Source: Comamonas testosteroni (GTDB taxonomy: Bacteria; Pseudomonadota; Gammaproteobacteria; Burkholderiales; Burkholderiaceae_C). Taken from it: a stretch of 64,000 nucleotides of DNA. Below, piece by piece: positions 34,568 to 43,248 of this stretch (positions are counted from its first letter, which is position 1; each line of letters begins with the position of its first letter). Under the pieces are notes generated by a model that saw only the letters and a program-made list of their open reading frames with translations, ran no database searches and had not been told where the DNA came from. The position numbers were made by a program, and so were the translations under genes. The stretch covers positions 1,364,001 through 1,428,000 of the forward strand of contig NZ_CP129672.1 of assembly GCF_030505195.1 (NCBI RefSeq). Direction: 5' to 3'.

Positions 34568-35452
34568 TTATTTTTCTTTACCGAACAAGCCAGCGGGGCG
34601 AATCAGCAAAACAATGACCATGATGAAAAACACGACGGTGGACGATGCTTCGGGCCAGAAAACCTTGGTCAGCCCTTCGATGACGCCCAGCGCCAGACCT
34701 GTGAGGATCGAGCCCATGATGGAGCCCATGCCGCCAATCACCACCACGGCAAACACCACGATGATGAGGTTCTGCCCCATCAGCGGCGTGACCTGGTAGA
34801 CGGGAGCGGCCAGCACGCCGGCAAAAGCTGCCAGCGCGGCACCGAAGGCATAGGTCAGCGTGATCATCACGGGCACGTTGACGCCGAACGCCTCGACCAG
34901 GCGCGGGTTTTCGGTGCCGGCACGCAGATAGGCGCCGATGCGCGTCTTCTCGATCACAAACCAGGTTGCCACGCACACCACGATGGAAGCCACGACCACC
35001 CAGGCACGGTAATTGGGCAGGATCATGAAGCCCAGATTGGTCGCGCCTTCGAGCAGCTCGGGCGTGTCATAGCCCAGGCCCGAGACGCCGTAGACGGAGC
35101 GGAACACCCCCTCGATCAGCAGCGACAGCCCCAGCGTCAGCAGCAGGCCGTAGAGATGATCGAGCTTGTAGATCCAGCGCAGCAAAAAGCGCTCGATCAA
35201 CACCCCCAGAATCCCCACCAGCACCGGCGACAGGATCAGCATCACCCAGTAGTTGATGCCGAAATAGCTCATGGCCATCCAGGTGCACATGGCCCCCAGC
35301 ATGAACAGGGCGCCATGCGCAAAGTTGATGACATTGAGCAGGCCGAAGATCACGGCCAGGCCCAGACTCAGAATTGCGTAGAACGAACCGTTGACCAGCC
35401 CCAGAAGGAGCTGGCTCATCAGGCCGGGCAATGAAACGCCGAAGATTTCCAT
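34568..35452 (-). CDS. livH: Branched-chain amino acid ABC transporter permease (LivH-like)
   Basis: The 294-residue permease has GLVNGSFYAILSLGLAVIFGLLNVINFAHGALFMLGA, the LivH N-terminal signature, and EKTRIGAYLRAGTENPRLVEAFGVNV, the EAA-like coupling loop, then GGMGSIMGSILTG near the end. It lies 48 bp after the solute-binding protein and 12 bp before livM. Confidence 0.92.
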   Translation of the reverse strand: MEIFGVSLPGLMSQLLLGLVNGSFYAILSLGLAVIFGLLNVINFAHGALFMLGAMCTWMAMSYFGINYWVMLILSPVLVGILGVLIERFLLRWIYKLDHLYGLLLTLGLSLLIEGVFRSVYGVSGLGYDTPELLEGATNLGFMILPNYRAWVVVASIVVCVATWFVIEKTRIGAYLRAGTENPRLVEAFGVNVPVMITLTYAFGAALAAFAGVLAAPVYQVTPLMGQNLIIVVFAVVVIGGMGSIMGSILTGLALGVIEGLTKVFWPEASSTVVFFIMVIVLLIRPAGLFGKEK

Positions 35453-35500
35453 GAGAGATACGCTGGTGAGGGTGAGGTGTGCATCAAACCGGTAGTGCCA

Positions 35501-36697
35501 TTACTTCCAGAGCGCGCACTTGGTTTCGGCCTTGGTGGTCCAGACCGTCTCGGCAGGCAACTTGGTCAGCACCTTGAGGTAGTCCCAGGGCTTGGTGGAT
35601 TCGCTGGGCTTCTTGGCTTCGACCAGATACATATCGTGGGCGAACGTGCCGTCGGGACGGATCACGCCCTTGCCGTAGAAGTCGTTGATGGGCGTGCTCT
35701 TGAGGTGGGCCATCACCTTGTCGGCATTGGTGGTCTTCACCGCCTCCACGGCCTTGAGGTAGTTCATCACGGCCGAGTAGTCGGCGGCCTGCACATCGGT
35801 AGGCATGCGCTTGGTCTTGGCAAAGAACTTGTTGGCGAACTTGCGCGATTCGTCGTTCATGTCCCAGTACCAGCTGGTGGTGTGCAGCAGGCCTTCGGTG
35901 TTCTTCAGGCCCAGGCTGTGGATGTCGGTCAGAAAGACCAGCAGACCGGCGGTCTTCATGGTCTTGTTGATGCCGAACTCCTTGGCGGCCTTGATGGCAT
36001 TGATGGTGTCGCCGCCCGCATTGGCCAGACCCAGGATATGGGCCTTGGAGCTTTGCGCCTGCAGCAGGAAGGACGAGAAGTCCGAGGCATTGAGCGGGTG
36101 CTTGACCGAGCCCAGCACCTTGCCGCCCTTGGCGTTGATGACCTTGGTGGTGTCGGCCTCCAGTGCCTGGCCGAACGCATAGTCCGCCGTCAGGAAGAAC
36201 CAGTCCTTGCCGCCGCGATCCACCACCGCACCGCCGGTGCCCTTGGCCAGGGCCACGGTGTCGTAGGCGTAGTGCACGGTATAGGGGTTGCACTGCTCGT
36301 TGGTCAGCGCGGAAGAACCCGCGCCGCTGTTGAAGTGAACGCGCTTTTTCTCGTTGGCGATCTGGGACACCGCCAGTGCCGTGCCGGAATTGGTGCCGCT
36401 GAAGACCATCGAGATGCCCTGCGTATCAATCCATTCGCGCACCTTGGAGGCAGCGATGTCGGCCTTGTTCTGGTGGTCTGCGCTGACCAGCTCGATGGGC
36501 TGGCCCAGGGCCTTGCCACCGAAGTCGTCAATCGCCATCTGCATGGCGACCGCACCGTTCTTGCCCTCCACGTCGGCGTACAGGCTGGACATATCGGTGA
36601 CAAAGCCGATCTTCACCTTTTCCTGGGCCTGGGCCAGAGGGCTGGACAGACCGGCCACGGCCAGCATGCACGAGAGAACGCTCAGTTTTGCTTTCAT
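35501..36697 (-). CDS. Periplasmic branched-chain amino acid-type solute-binding protein (LivK-like)
   Basis: From the ATG at 36697 (GGAGATAAAG upstream) the protein has 398 residues, with a Sec signal ending at PLAQAQ^E. The mature protein begins KVKIGFVTDMSSLYADVEGKNGAVAMQMAIDDFGG, the type 1 periplasmic-binding Leu/Ile/Val family pattern, and contains HFNSGAGSSALTNEQCNPYTVHYAYDT. The frame extends 58 codons upstream into the livF end, which is not credible. The ligand could be branched-chain amino acids, amides, urea or aromatic acids. Confidence 0.9.
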   Translation of the reverse strand: MKAKLSVLSCMLAVAGLSSPLAQAQEKVKIGFVTDMSSLYADVEGKNGAVAMQMAIDDFGGKALGQPIELVSADHQNKADIAASKVREWIDTQGISMVFSGTNSGTALAVSQIANEKKRVHFNSGAGSSALTNEQCNPYTVHYAYDTVALAKGTGGAVVDRGGKDWFFLTADYAFGQALEADTTKVINAKGGKVLGSVKHPLNASDFSSFLLQAQSSKAHILGLANAGGDTINAIKAAKEFGINKTMKTAGLLVFLTDIHSLGLKNTEGLLHTTSWYWDMNDESRKFANKFFAKTKRMPTDVQAADYSAVMNYLKAVEAVKTTNADKVMAHLKSTPINDFYGKGVIRPDGTFAHDMYLVEAKKPSESTKPWDYLKVLTKLPAETVWTTKAETKCALWK

Positions 36698-36752
36698 CTT
36701 TATCTCCACGGGTTGGGTCTTTGTTGTGAACGAATGGGAATTGCTTGCAGGC

Positions 36753-37472
36753 TCAGACACCCAGCAGCTCGTTGAGCACGGACATCTTCTCGTCCAGTTC
36801 GCTGGCTCCGAAGCGCAAGGCGACATGGCCATGCTCGACCACATAGAAGCGGTCGGCCAGCGGCGCGGCAAAGCGGAAGTTCTGCTCCACCATCACCACG
36901 GTGTAGCCCTTCTCGCGCAGCGTGGTGATCATGCGAGCCAGGGTCTGGACGATGACGGGGGCCAGACCTTCGGAGATCTCGTCGAGCAGCAACAGGCGCG
37001 CGCCCGTGCGCAGGATGCGCGCCACGGCCAGCATCTGCTGCTCGCCGCCCGACAGGCGTGTGCCCTGGCTGTTCCTGCGCTCATAGAGGTTGGGGAACAT
37101 CTGGTAGATCTCGTCGATGCTCATGCCCGGCTGACCGGTCTTGAGCGGCGGCGGCAGCATCAGGTTCTCCTCGCAGGACAGGCTGGAGAAAATGCCGCGC
37201 TCCTCGGGGCAGTAGCCCACGCCCAGGTGGGCGATCTTGTGCGTAGGCATGTGAATGGTTTCCACGCCGTTGATCCTGATCGAGCCCTTGCGCGAGCCGG
37301 TCAGCCCCATGATGGCGCGCAGCGTGGAAGTGCGCCCCGCGCCATTGCGGCCCAGCAGGGTCACCACCTCGCCGGGATTGACCACCAGATCCATGCCGTG
37401 CAGCACATGGGATTCGCCATACCAGGCATTGAGTCCCGAAATTTCCAGCGCCGGAGTACTTGTCTTATTCAT
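36753..37472 (-). CDS. livF: Branched-chain amino acid ABC transporter ATPase (LivF-like) with Arg in Walker A
   Basis: The 239-residue ATPase starts LEISGLNAWYGESHVLHGMDL and has ABC signature RLSGGEQQMLAVARIL and Walker B RLLLLDEISEGLAP. The Walker A reads GRNGAGRTST, with Arg in place of the invariant Lys (codon CGC). The partner LivG has the canonical GPNGAGKTT. Arg variants at this place recur in LivF proteins of this bacterial group as far as I remember, so it is probably functional. The solute-binding protein gene follows after 55 bp. Confidence 0.9.
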   Translation of the reverse strand: MNKTSTPALEISGLNAWYGESHVLHGMDLVVNPGEVVTLLGRNGAGRTSTLRAIMGLTGSRKGSIRINGVETIHMPTHKIAHLGVGYCPEERGIFSSLSCEENLMLPPPLKTGQPGMSIDEIYQMFPNLYERRNSQGTRLSGGEQQMLAVARILRTGARLLLLDEISEGLAPVIVQTLARMITTLREKGYTVVMVEQNFRFAAPLADRFYVVEHGHVALRFGASELDEKMSVLNELLGV

Positions 37473-37547
37473 TGTTCATCTGATCTCAAAACTGGCACGA
37501 ACCCAAGTCAGAAACACCAGGCAAGGGCCGCCCCGCAGCGATGGTGT

Positions 37548-37592
37548 TGTCCCCCTCAGGGGGAAGCCGCGTGAGCGGCACAGGGGGAGCCT
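37548..37592. repeat. GC-rich double-hairpin repeat between livG and livF
   Basis: The stretch holds a hairpin ccccc-tca-ggggg (37551-37563) and a second hairpin gccgc-gtga-gcggc (37566-37579), ending aggggg. Elements of this form (ccctcaggggga...gccgc...gcggc) are recurrent between genes in Comamonadaceae. It lies inside the liv operon, where it could stabilise mRNA or cause partial termination. Confidence 0.65.
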
Positions 37593-38363
37593 TCAATGCA
37601 CCCCCTGCAGTTGCCCGTCCGTGGTCCCCATATAGGCTTCCATCACCTGCGGATTGCGCGAAACCTCTTCGTAGCGCCCTTCGGCCAGAACGGCGCCTCG
37701 CTGCAGCACGGTGATGCGATCGGCGATGGTGGCGATCACCTTCATGTTGTGCTCCACCATCAAAATGGTGCGACCGGCAGAGACCTTCTTGATGAGCTGC
37801 GTCACGCGGTCCACATCCTCGTGGCCCATGCCCTGCGTGGGTTCGTCCAGCAGCATCAGCTCGGGCTCCATGGCCAGCGTGGTGGCGATCTCCAGGGCGC
37901 GCTTGCGACCATAGGGCAGGTTCACGGTCACCTCGTCGGCCAGATCCTGCAGACCGACTTCGGTCAGCAACTCCATGGCGCGGTCATTGAGCTGGTTGAG
38001 CGTTTTTTCGCTGGTCCAGAACTGGTAGGCCGTGCCCAGCTTGCGCTGCAGGCCGATGCGCACGTTCTCCAGCAAGGTGCAGTGCGGAAAGACGGCGGAA
38101 ATCTGAAACGAGCGAATCACGCCACGCCGCGCAATCTGCGCCGGCGCCTCGCGGGTAATGTCCACCCCGTTGAACTGAATGCTCCCGGAAGTGGGCTCCA
38201 GAAACTTGGTCAGCAGATTGAAGCAAGTGGTCTTGCCCGCACCATTGGGTCCGATCAGCGCGTGAATGGAGCCACGCTGCACGGCCAGATCCACCTTGCT
38301 GACCGCGGTAAAGCCTTTGAACTCTTTGGTGAGTTGCCTGGTTTCGAGAATAAGGTCGCTCAT
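37593..38363 (-). CDS. livG: Branched-chain amino acid ABC transporter ATPase (LivG-like)
   Basis: The 256-residue ATPase is first in the operon. It has Walker A GPNGAGKTTCFNLL, Q-loop/signature region LPYGRKRALEIATTL (a divergent LSGGQ typical of LivG), Walker B LMLLDEPTQGMGHED and H-loop VEHNM. It energises uptake together with LivF. The promoter probably lies in 38364-38560 but no clear -35/-10 pair is evident. Confidence 0.92.
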   Translation of the reverse strand: MSDLILETRQLTKEFKGFTAVSKVDLAVQRGSIHALIGPNGAGKTTCFNLLTKFLEPTSGSIQFNGVDITREAPAQIARRGVIRSFQISAVFPHCTLLENVRIGLQRKLGTAYQFWTSEKTLNQLNDRAMELLTEVGLQDLADEVTVNLPYGRKRALEIATTLAMEPELMLLDEPTQGMGHEDVDRVTQLIKKVSAGRTILMVEHNMKVIATIADRITVLQRGAVLAEGRYEEVSRNPQVMEAYMGTTDGQLQGVH

Positions 38364-39081
38364 GCGCTGGCCGTCAGTCCTGAATGCTGCAAAACAAAGA
38401 GGAGCGCAACTTGCTGTGCTTCCTCTGCCTGAGCGGCATCTTGGTCTTTCATGCTGCAGTGCCGCAGCGGGAAACTCCTAGGAATGGAGAGCTGCCGGAC
38501 GTATGCTTTCCCTAATCCCCTGGAAAACAAATAGCAACAACATAAGTAATTGCAAACTTCAAACTCATCGCATCTGCAAGTCGCACCAGAGATAGCGGCA
38601 TCCGCAGGAATGTCCAGCATCCAGTTCGAAATCTCTATAAAGCTTATGCCTTATACATATTGCGCTATCAATATTAATAAGACTGGGCGAAATATGTCCC
38701 CATCGCACAGCGCTCCCCAGATTGGCCCTGATGTCGTAAACCCTGAGCCCCTCAATTCCCACTGAAGTAACTAGGTTACTAGCCCAATGCCCGCAAATAT
38801 GCTTGCCATTTGTCGCCCTTAAAAACCAAGGGCGACAAAGAGCGGCCATATCGCTATTAATTCAAGAGCTTACTCCGCTTTATATATAACATTTTCAGGC
38901 ATTTTTATATTTCAAATACATACTCAGTAAGCGATAGCAGCTATTAAATTATTTATCCATCGATGCCTGAGCCCATGCCTGCAAGAGCTGCCGCGCTGCT
39001 CTTGAGTTCCGTCGTGAAAACGCATGGAATAAAACCCCTTGCAGAACTGTTTACTGCAGGTCAACCACAAGGAGAGACTTT
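38364..39081. other. Gene-free region with strong inverted repeats
   Basis: About 718 bp, AT-rich compared with its neighbours, with no ORF that looks like protein. It contains a perfect palindrome agtaac-tag-gttact (38766-38780), a 12-bp hairpin (38809-38839) and a copy of a dispersed motif aagcgatagcagctat (38929-38944). The rest probably holds the livG promoter at the left end and the promoter of the lipoprotein-sigma operon at the right end (GGAGA RBS at 39071). Confidence 0.55.
38809..38839. repeat. Perfect 12-bp inverted repeat (orphan hairpin)
   Basis: tttgtcgccctt / aagggcgacaaa with loop aaaaacc. Neither side has the T-run of a classical terminator, and there is no gene next to it. 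It could be the structured part of a small RNA, an operator, or a remnant. Confidence 0.7.
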
Positions 39082-39471
39082 ATGTTTCGCATCGCTTCTC
39101 TGACGTTAGCTTCCGCCGCCCTGCTGGCTGCCTGCTCGACCGGCTCGGTCACTTCGGCCAAATCCCCTGCCACCACCCTCAACGGCGTGCTGGTAGGTCC
39201 GACCCAGATGACGCTTTATGTCTTTGACAAGGATGCAGCAGGCTCCGGCAAAAGCGTCTGCAACGGCGGCTGCGCCACCAACTGGCCGCCTTTGATGGCC
39301 CCCGCGAATGCTGCGCCGATCGGCGACTGGAGCGTGGTGATGCGCGACGACGGCAGCAAGCAATGGGCTTACAAGGGCCGCCCCCTCTATCACTGGGCCA
39401 AGGATGCCAAGCCCGGCGACATGACGGGTGACGGCTTCCTCAACAATAGCTGGCATGTCGCCAAGCCTTGA
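39082..39471 (+). CDS. COG4315-type secreted lipoprotein
   Basis: The 129-residue protein has a lipobox (ALLAAC, Cys about residue 13-14) and a mature domain with MTLYVFDKDAAGSGKSVCNGGCATNWPP and KQWAYKGRPLYHWAKDAKPGDMTGDG, the repeat unit of the predicted lipoproteins (Lipoprotein_15 type). Two cysteines (VCNGGC) are conserved. AAGGAGAGA lies just before the ATG. The ECF sigma gene starts immediately after its stop, so it is probably part of the sigma regulon. Confidence 0.85.
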   Translation: MFRIASLTLASAALLAACSTGSVTSAKSPATTLNGVLVGPTQMTLYVFDKDAAGSGKSVCNGGCATNWPPLMAPANAAPIGDWSVVMRDDGSKQWAYKGRPLYHWAKDAKPGDMTGDGFLNNSWHVAKP

Positions 39472-39999
39472 GTGAAGGTCGACGCCGCCCTGGTCCATAT
39501 TCCCCGCCTGCGCCGCTATGCGCGTGCGCTGGCGGGCGATGCCGCGCTGGCAGACGATCTGGTGCAGGACACCCTGGAGCGCGCCTGCCAGAAGTGGGAC
39601 TTGTGGCAGCCGCCGGCCGCCGCCTCGGTCGAGCAGGTGCAAAAGGCCTTGCTCAGCTGGCTGCTGACCTTGATGCACAACCTCTACGCCAATCAGTGGC
39701 AGCAGTCGTCGCGGCATCGCATGGTGGCGCTTGACGAGGCCCAGGACACGCCCCACGACCCCATGCCCAGACTGGCGCTGCAGCTGGATCTGGAGCGCGC
39801 CCTGTCCCATCTCACGCCGCAGGCACGCGAGGTGCTGCTGCTGATCGGCATGGAGCAGTTCAGCTATGGCGAAGCCGCGCAAATGCTGGGCGTGCCCGTG
39901 GGAACGGTGATGTCGCGCCTCTCGCGCGCCCGCGAGCAGCTCAGGCGCCTCATGGAAGGAGAAAGACCCGCGACGACCGTGTTGAGGGCTGTCAAATGA
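39472..39999 (+). CDS. ECF-type RNA polymerase sigma factor
   Basis: The 175-residue protein starts with a GTG directly after the lipoprotein TGA. Sigma region 2 is seen as RLRRYARALAGDAALADDLVQDTLERACQKWDLW, and region 4 as LTPQAREVLLLIGMEQFSYGEAAQMLGVPVGTVMSRLSRAREQL. No extra C-terminal domain is present. It is overlapped at its end by the anti-sigma gene (ATGA), the standard pairing. Its promoter targets are unknown; the upstream lipoprotein is an obvious candidate. Confidence 0.92.
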   Translation: MKVDAALVHIPRLRRYARALAGDAALADDLVQDTLERACQKWDLWQPPAAASVEQVQKALLSWLLTLMHNLYANQWQQSSRHRMVALDEAQDTPHDPMPRLALQLDLERALSHLTPQAREVLLLIGMEQFSYGEAAQMLGVPVGTVMSRLSRAREQLRRLMEGERPATTVLRAVK

Positions 40000-40811
40000 A
40001 GGAAAGTGCAATGACACGCCAGCGCCCCGATGAAACCACGCTGCATGCCTGGGTGGATGGAGAGTTGCAGCCCGATGCCGCTGCGGCCGTGGCGCAATGG
40101 CTGGCCGAGCATCCCGAAGAGGCAGCGCGCATGGCCGCCATCCAGGCGCAGAACGCAGGCCTTCAGGCTCTGCATGCGCAACTGCTCGATGAGCCGGTGC
40201 CGCCCCGGCTCATGCGATCGCTGCAAAAGCCAGCACTGCAGTGGCGCTGGCCGCATGCGCTGGCCGCCGGCCTCATGCTCAGCGTGGGCCTGGGTCTGGG
40301 CCTGGGTCTAGGCTATGGCGCAGGCCAGCAAAAATCCGCCTCGCACCAGGCCGACACGGCCGCTCAATTGCCGGGCTTTGTGCGCGAGGCGGCGGCCGCC
40401 CATGCCGTCTATGTGCCCGAGCAGCGCCACCCCGTCGAGGTCGCGGCGCAGCAGCAGGCGCATCTGGTGCAGTGGCTGTCCAAGCGGCTGGGCGTTGCGC
40501 TCAAGCCCCCGGTGCTGGAGGCCCAGGGCTTTCATCTCATGGGCGGGCGGCTGCTGCCCGGAGAGAGCGGCCAGGCCCGCGCCCAGTTCATGTACGAGGA
40601 TCAGGCCGGCCAGCGCGTCACCCTGTATGTCTCGGTGCTCAGTCCCGAGACGGCGGCCACCTCCGCACCCGCCTCCTTTGAATGGAGCAGCGACGGTGCA
40701 AGCCATGGTTTCTACTGGATCGACGGCCGGCAAGGCTATGCCTTGAGCGCCTCCTTGCCACGCGAGCGCCTGCAGGCTCTGGCCAACGCGGTCTATCAGC
40801 AACTGAACTGA
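39996..40811 (+). CDS. Transmembrane anti-sigma factor
   Basis: The 271-residue protein has a cytoplasmic anti-sigma-like N-terminus (DETTLHAWVDGELQPDAAAAVAQWLAEHPEEAARM). One TM follows at about 85-107 (LAAGLMLSVGLGLGLGLGYGAG), and then a periplasmic domain (AHAVYVPEQRHPVEV... GFHLMGGRLLPGESG... GFYWIDGRQGYALSA). The N-terminus lacks the HxxxCxxC zinc motif of ZAS anti-sigmas. The HPVEV/GGRLLP pattern is found in periplasmic domains of this anti-sigma family. It presumably holds the sigma factor at the membrane until an envelope signal arrives. ATG overlaps the sigma stop. Confidence 0.88.
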   Translation: MKESAMTRQRPDETTLHAWVDGELQPDAAAAVAQWLAEHPEEAARMAAIQAQNAGLQALHAQLLDEPVPPRLMRSLQKPALQWRWPHALAAGLMLSVGLGLGLGLGYGAGQQKSASHQADTAAQLPGFVREAAAAHAVYVPEQRHPVEVAAQQQAHLVQWLSKRLGVALKPPVLEAQGFHLMGGRLLPGESGQARAQFMYEDQAGQRVTLYVSVLSPETAATSAPASFEWSSDGASHGFYWIDGRQGYALSASLPRERLQALANAVYQQLN

Positions 40812-40844
40812 GGCCGCAGATCTCCGATCGGAGACTGGGTTGTC

Positions 40845-41360
40845 TTATTGCAGGCTGCCGCTGCCGCCTTCGCCGCTGGCCGACGACTCGGGCAAGGCCA
40901 GGGGCAGAACGCCAATGCCCTCTTCGATCAGCTCCATGGCCTCCCGGGCACTGGTCTGACCGCGAATGGCGCGTTCCTCGGTTTCGCCGTAGTGAATGCG
41001 GCGCGCCTCTTCGGCAAATTTCTTGCCGACATCCTCGCTGCTCTGCGCGACCTTGCGCGACCACTGCATCCACGCTGCCTGCATGGACTGAAGATGTGCG
41101 CGCGCCTCGGCGCTGATTTCGGGGCTGGCCGCAGGAAGTGCCGGCGCTGCGGCAGGGGCCGGTTGCGACACCTGGGCAGCTTTGGGTGGCTGGGCACCCA
41201 GATTCAGACGGGGAGCACTCAAGCGCTTGGTCACATCGCTGTCGCCGCAAACAGGGCATTGCACCAGCTTGCGCTGCAGCTGATTCTGAAAATCATCTTC
41301 CGAAGCAAACCAGCCTTCGAAGACATGGCCTGCAGGGCAGTGAAGATCAAGCACTTTCAT
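40845..41360 (-). CDS. DUF1178 family protein
   Basis: The 171-residue protein starts MKVLDLHCPAGHVFEGWF and has a zinc-ribbon-like pair: HCPAGH near the start and VQCPVCGDSDV at about 40. The C-terminal part carries RRIHYGETEERAIRGQ and IGVLPLAL, conserved in DUF1178. The frame runs 65 codons further upstream, but the ATG at 41360 gives the family start. It is the last gene downstream of the nuo block, after DUF2818. Function unknown. Confidence 0.88.
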   Translation of the reverse strand: MKVLDLHCPAGHVFEGWFASEDDFQNQLQRKLVQCPVCGDSDVTKRLSAPRLNLGAQPPKAAQVSQPAPAAAPALPAASPEISAEARAHLQSMQAAWMQWSRKVAQSSEDVGKKFAEEARRIHYGETEERAIRGQTSAREAMELIEEGIGVLPLALPESSASGEGGSGSLQ

Positions 41361-41368
41361 GGCGCCAC

Positions 41369-41674
41369 TCAACCCTTGCGGTGAACCAGATAGCGGTAAA
41401 CGAAGCCGGGAAATGCCAGCGTCAAAAACAGCGTAGCAGTAATGGCATAGAACTCCCAGCCTTGGGGAGATATCTGGCCGGCGCGGCGCTCCAGCAGCAA
41501 GCCCAGACCACCCACCAGCAGATACAGGGCAATCATTTCCAGCAGGCGCACCCACAGCGGCTTGCGACCGGCCATGACGGGGCCGACAATGCCCAGACGC
41601 TGGTTGATAAAAGGCAAATTGGCTGCCACAAGGGCAGCCAAGATGATGAGCCAGATAGAGGCGGTTATAGACAC
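41369..41674 (-). CDS. DUF2818 family membrane protein
   Basis: The 101-residue protein has three hydrophobic segments (SIWLIILAALVAANLP, LEMIALYLLVGGLGLLL, FYAITATLFLTLAFPGF). Proteins of this family are usually found right after nuoN in betaproteobacteria, as here, which suggests a role linked to complex I, although a terminator (41688-41718) lies between. Function unknown. Confidence 0.88.
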   Translation of the reverse strand: MSITASIWLIILAALVAANLPFINQRLGIVGPVMAGRKPLWVRLLEMIALYLLVGGLGLLLERRAGQISPQGWEFYAITATLFLTLAFPGFVYRYLVHRKG

Positions 41675-41687
41675 AAAGCCATTCCTA

Positions 41688-41718
41688 GAAAAAGCGATGA
41701 GGGCATCGAGCCCTCATC
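41688..41718 (-). terminator. Rho-independent terminator after nuoN
   Basis: On the - strand the perfect 9-bp stem gatgagggc / gccctcatc (loop tcgat) is followed by gcttttt. It ends the nuo operon, though read-through into DUF2818 is possible. Confidence 0.85.
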
Positions 41719-41730
41719 ACATTCGTCTTA

Positions 41731-43224
41731 TCAGGAAGCCAGGGCACGCACAACGGCGTCAGCGCACAAGGCCATCAGACCGCCAGGCAAGATGCCCAGC
41801 AGCAGAACCAGCGCACCGTTGATAGTCAGCACAACGCGCACATCCAGAGGAGCAGACACGCTGGTAGCGGTGATTGGAGCATCAAAGTACATGACCTTGA
41901 CCACGCGCAGGTAATAGAAGGCACCAATCAGCGACATGATCACGGCGAACACGGCCAGACCGATGTACAGGCTGCTGCCCGAAGCGACCAGTGCCTGCAG
42001 CACGGACAGCTTGGCGTAGAAGCCGACCAGCGGAGGAATACCGGCCATGGAGAACAGGCAGATCGCCATCACGCCGGCGTACAGCGGGCTGCGCTGGTTC
42101 AGGCCGGCCAGATCGGAGATCTCTTCGCTTTCAAAGCCTTCACGGGCCAGCAGCAGGACCACGCCGAACGAAGCCAGGGCGGTCAGCACATAGGTCACGA
42201 TGTAGAACATCGCCGAGCTGTAGGCATTTTCGACGGTGGCAGGGTCGACCTTGCCATCCACCACACCCGACATCAGACCCAGCAGCACAAAGCCCATCTG
42301 GGAAATCGTCGAGTAAGCCAGCATGCGCTTGAGGTTGGTCTGCTGCAGACCGGCCAGGTTACCGATGAGCAGCGAGCAGACGGCCAGAACCATCAGCATC
42401 TGCTGCCAGTCGATGGCCAGCGGCAGCAGGCCGTCCACCAGCAGGCGGATGGTCATGGCAAAGGCAGCCAGCTTGGGCGCGCCGCCGATCAAGGCGGTGA
42501 TGGCGGTAGGTGCACCCTGGTAAACGTCGGGCACCCACATGTGGAAGGGAACCACACCCAGCTTGAAGGCCAGACCGGCGACCACGAAGACCAGACCGAA
42601 GACCAGCACCTGGTGCTTGATTTCACCGGAATTGATGGCCTTGAAGACTTGTCCGACATCCAGCGAACCGGTAGCGCCGTAGAGCATGGACATGCCGTAC
42701 AGCAGGAAGCCGGAAGCCATGGCACCCAGAACGAAGTACTTCATGGCGGCTTCGACGGACACGGTGTGGTCGCGGCGCAGAGCCACCAGCGCATAGCTGG
42801 ACAGGGTCAGCAACTCCAGGCCCAGATACAGAACCAGGAAGTTGTTGCCGCTGATCATGATGAACATGCCCAGCAGGGCCAGCATGGACAGTGTGAAGAA
42901 CTCACCGCCGCGCAGCATGTCGCGCTCGGCCGCATAAGGGCGGCCATAGACCATGGTGATCATCACGGCGATAGTGGCAAAGCACTTGAGCCAGTTGCCC
43001 ATGGCGTCCGAGACAACCATGTTGCCCCAGCCGTAGAAGGTGTTGCCGCTTGCGGCGTACATGCCTTGCATCACCGCCACGACAAGCAGGGTGAGCATGG
43101 TCAGAACATAGGTGCCGGTGCGACGGGCGCTCTTGACGCCCAGGTCCACCAAGGCAATGACGCAGGCCATGACCAGGAGTGTGATCTCCGGGTAGATCGC
43201 CAGCCAGCTGATGTTGTCAATCAT
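41731..43224 (-). CDS. nuoN: NADH-quinone oxidoreductase subunit N
   Basis: The 497-residue, 14-TM antiporter-like subunit of the membrane arm has the conserved TM segments [18 protein letters not shown], a proton-channel Glu in that region and Lys in [22 protein letters not shown], and [18 protein letters not shown]. It is the last gene of the fourteen-gene block. The ATG at 43224 follows the nuoM stop by 24 bp. Confidence 0.96.
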   Translation of the reverse strand: MIDNISWLAIYPEITLLVMACVIALVDLGVKSARRTGTYVLTMLTLLVVAVMQGMYAASGNTFYGWGNMVVSDAMGNWLKCFATIAVMITMVYGRPYAAERDMLRGGEFFTLSMLALLGMFIMISGNNFLVLYLGLELLTLSSYALVALRRDHTVSVEAAMKYFVLGAMASGFLLYGMSMLYGATGSLDVGQVFKAINSGEIKHQVLVFGLVFVVAGLAFKLGVVPFHMWVPDVYQGAPTAITALIGGAPKLAAFAMTIRLLVDGLLPLAIDWQQMLMVLAVCSLLIGNLAGLQQTNLKRMLAYSTISQMGFVLLGLMSGVVDGKVDPATVENAYSSAMFYIVTYVLTALASFGVVLLLAREGFESEEISDLAGLNQRSPLYAGVMAICLFSMAGIPPLVGFYAKLSVLQALVASGSSLYIGLAVFAVIMSLIGAFYYLRVVKVMYFDAPITATSVSAPLDVRVVLTINGALVLLLGILPGGLMALCADAVVRALAS

Positions 43225-43248
43225 CTCGTGTCTCTCGTTTCAGTCTGG

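Noticed and set aside
36698..36871. Upstream extension of the LivK-like gene by 58 codons
   Set aside because: The added sequence reads through the end of livF and has no binding-protein features; the RBS and signal peptide support the ATG at 36697.
38550..38849. Two short overlapping frames (71 and 94 codons) in the gene-free region
   Set aside because: They overlap each other and the inverted repeats, lack RBS sites and look like random translation.
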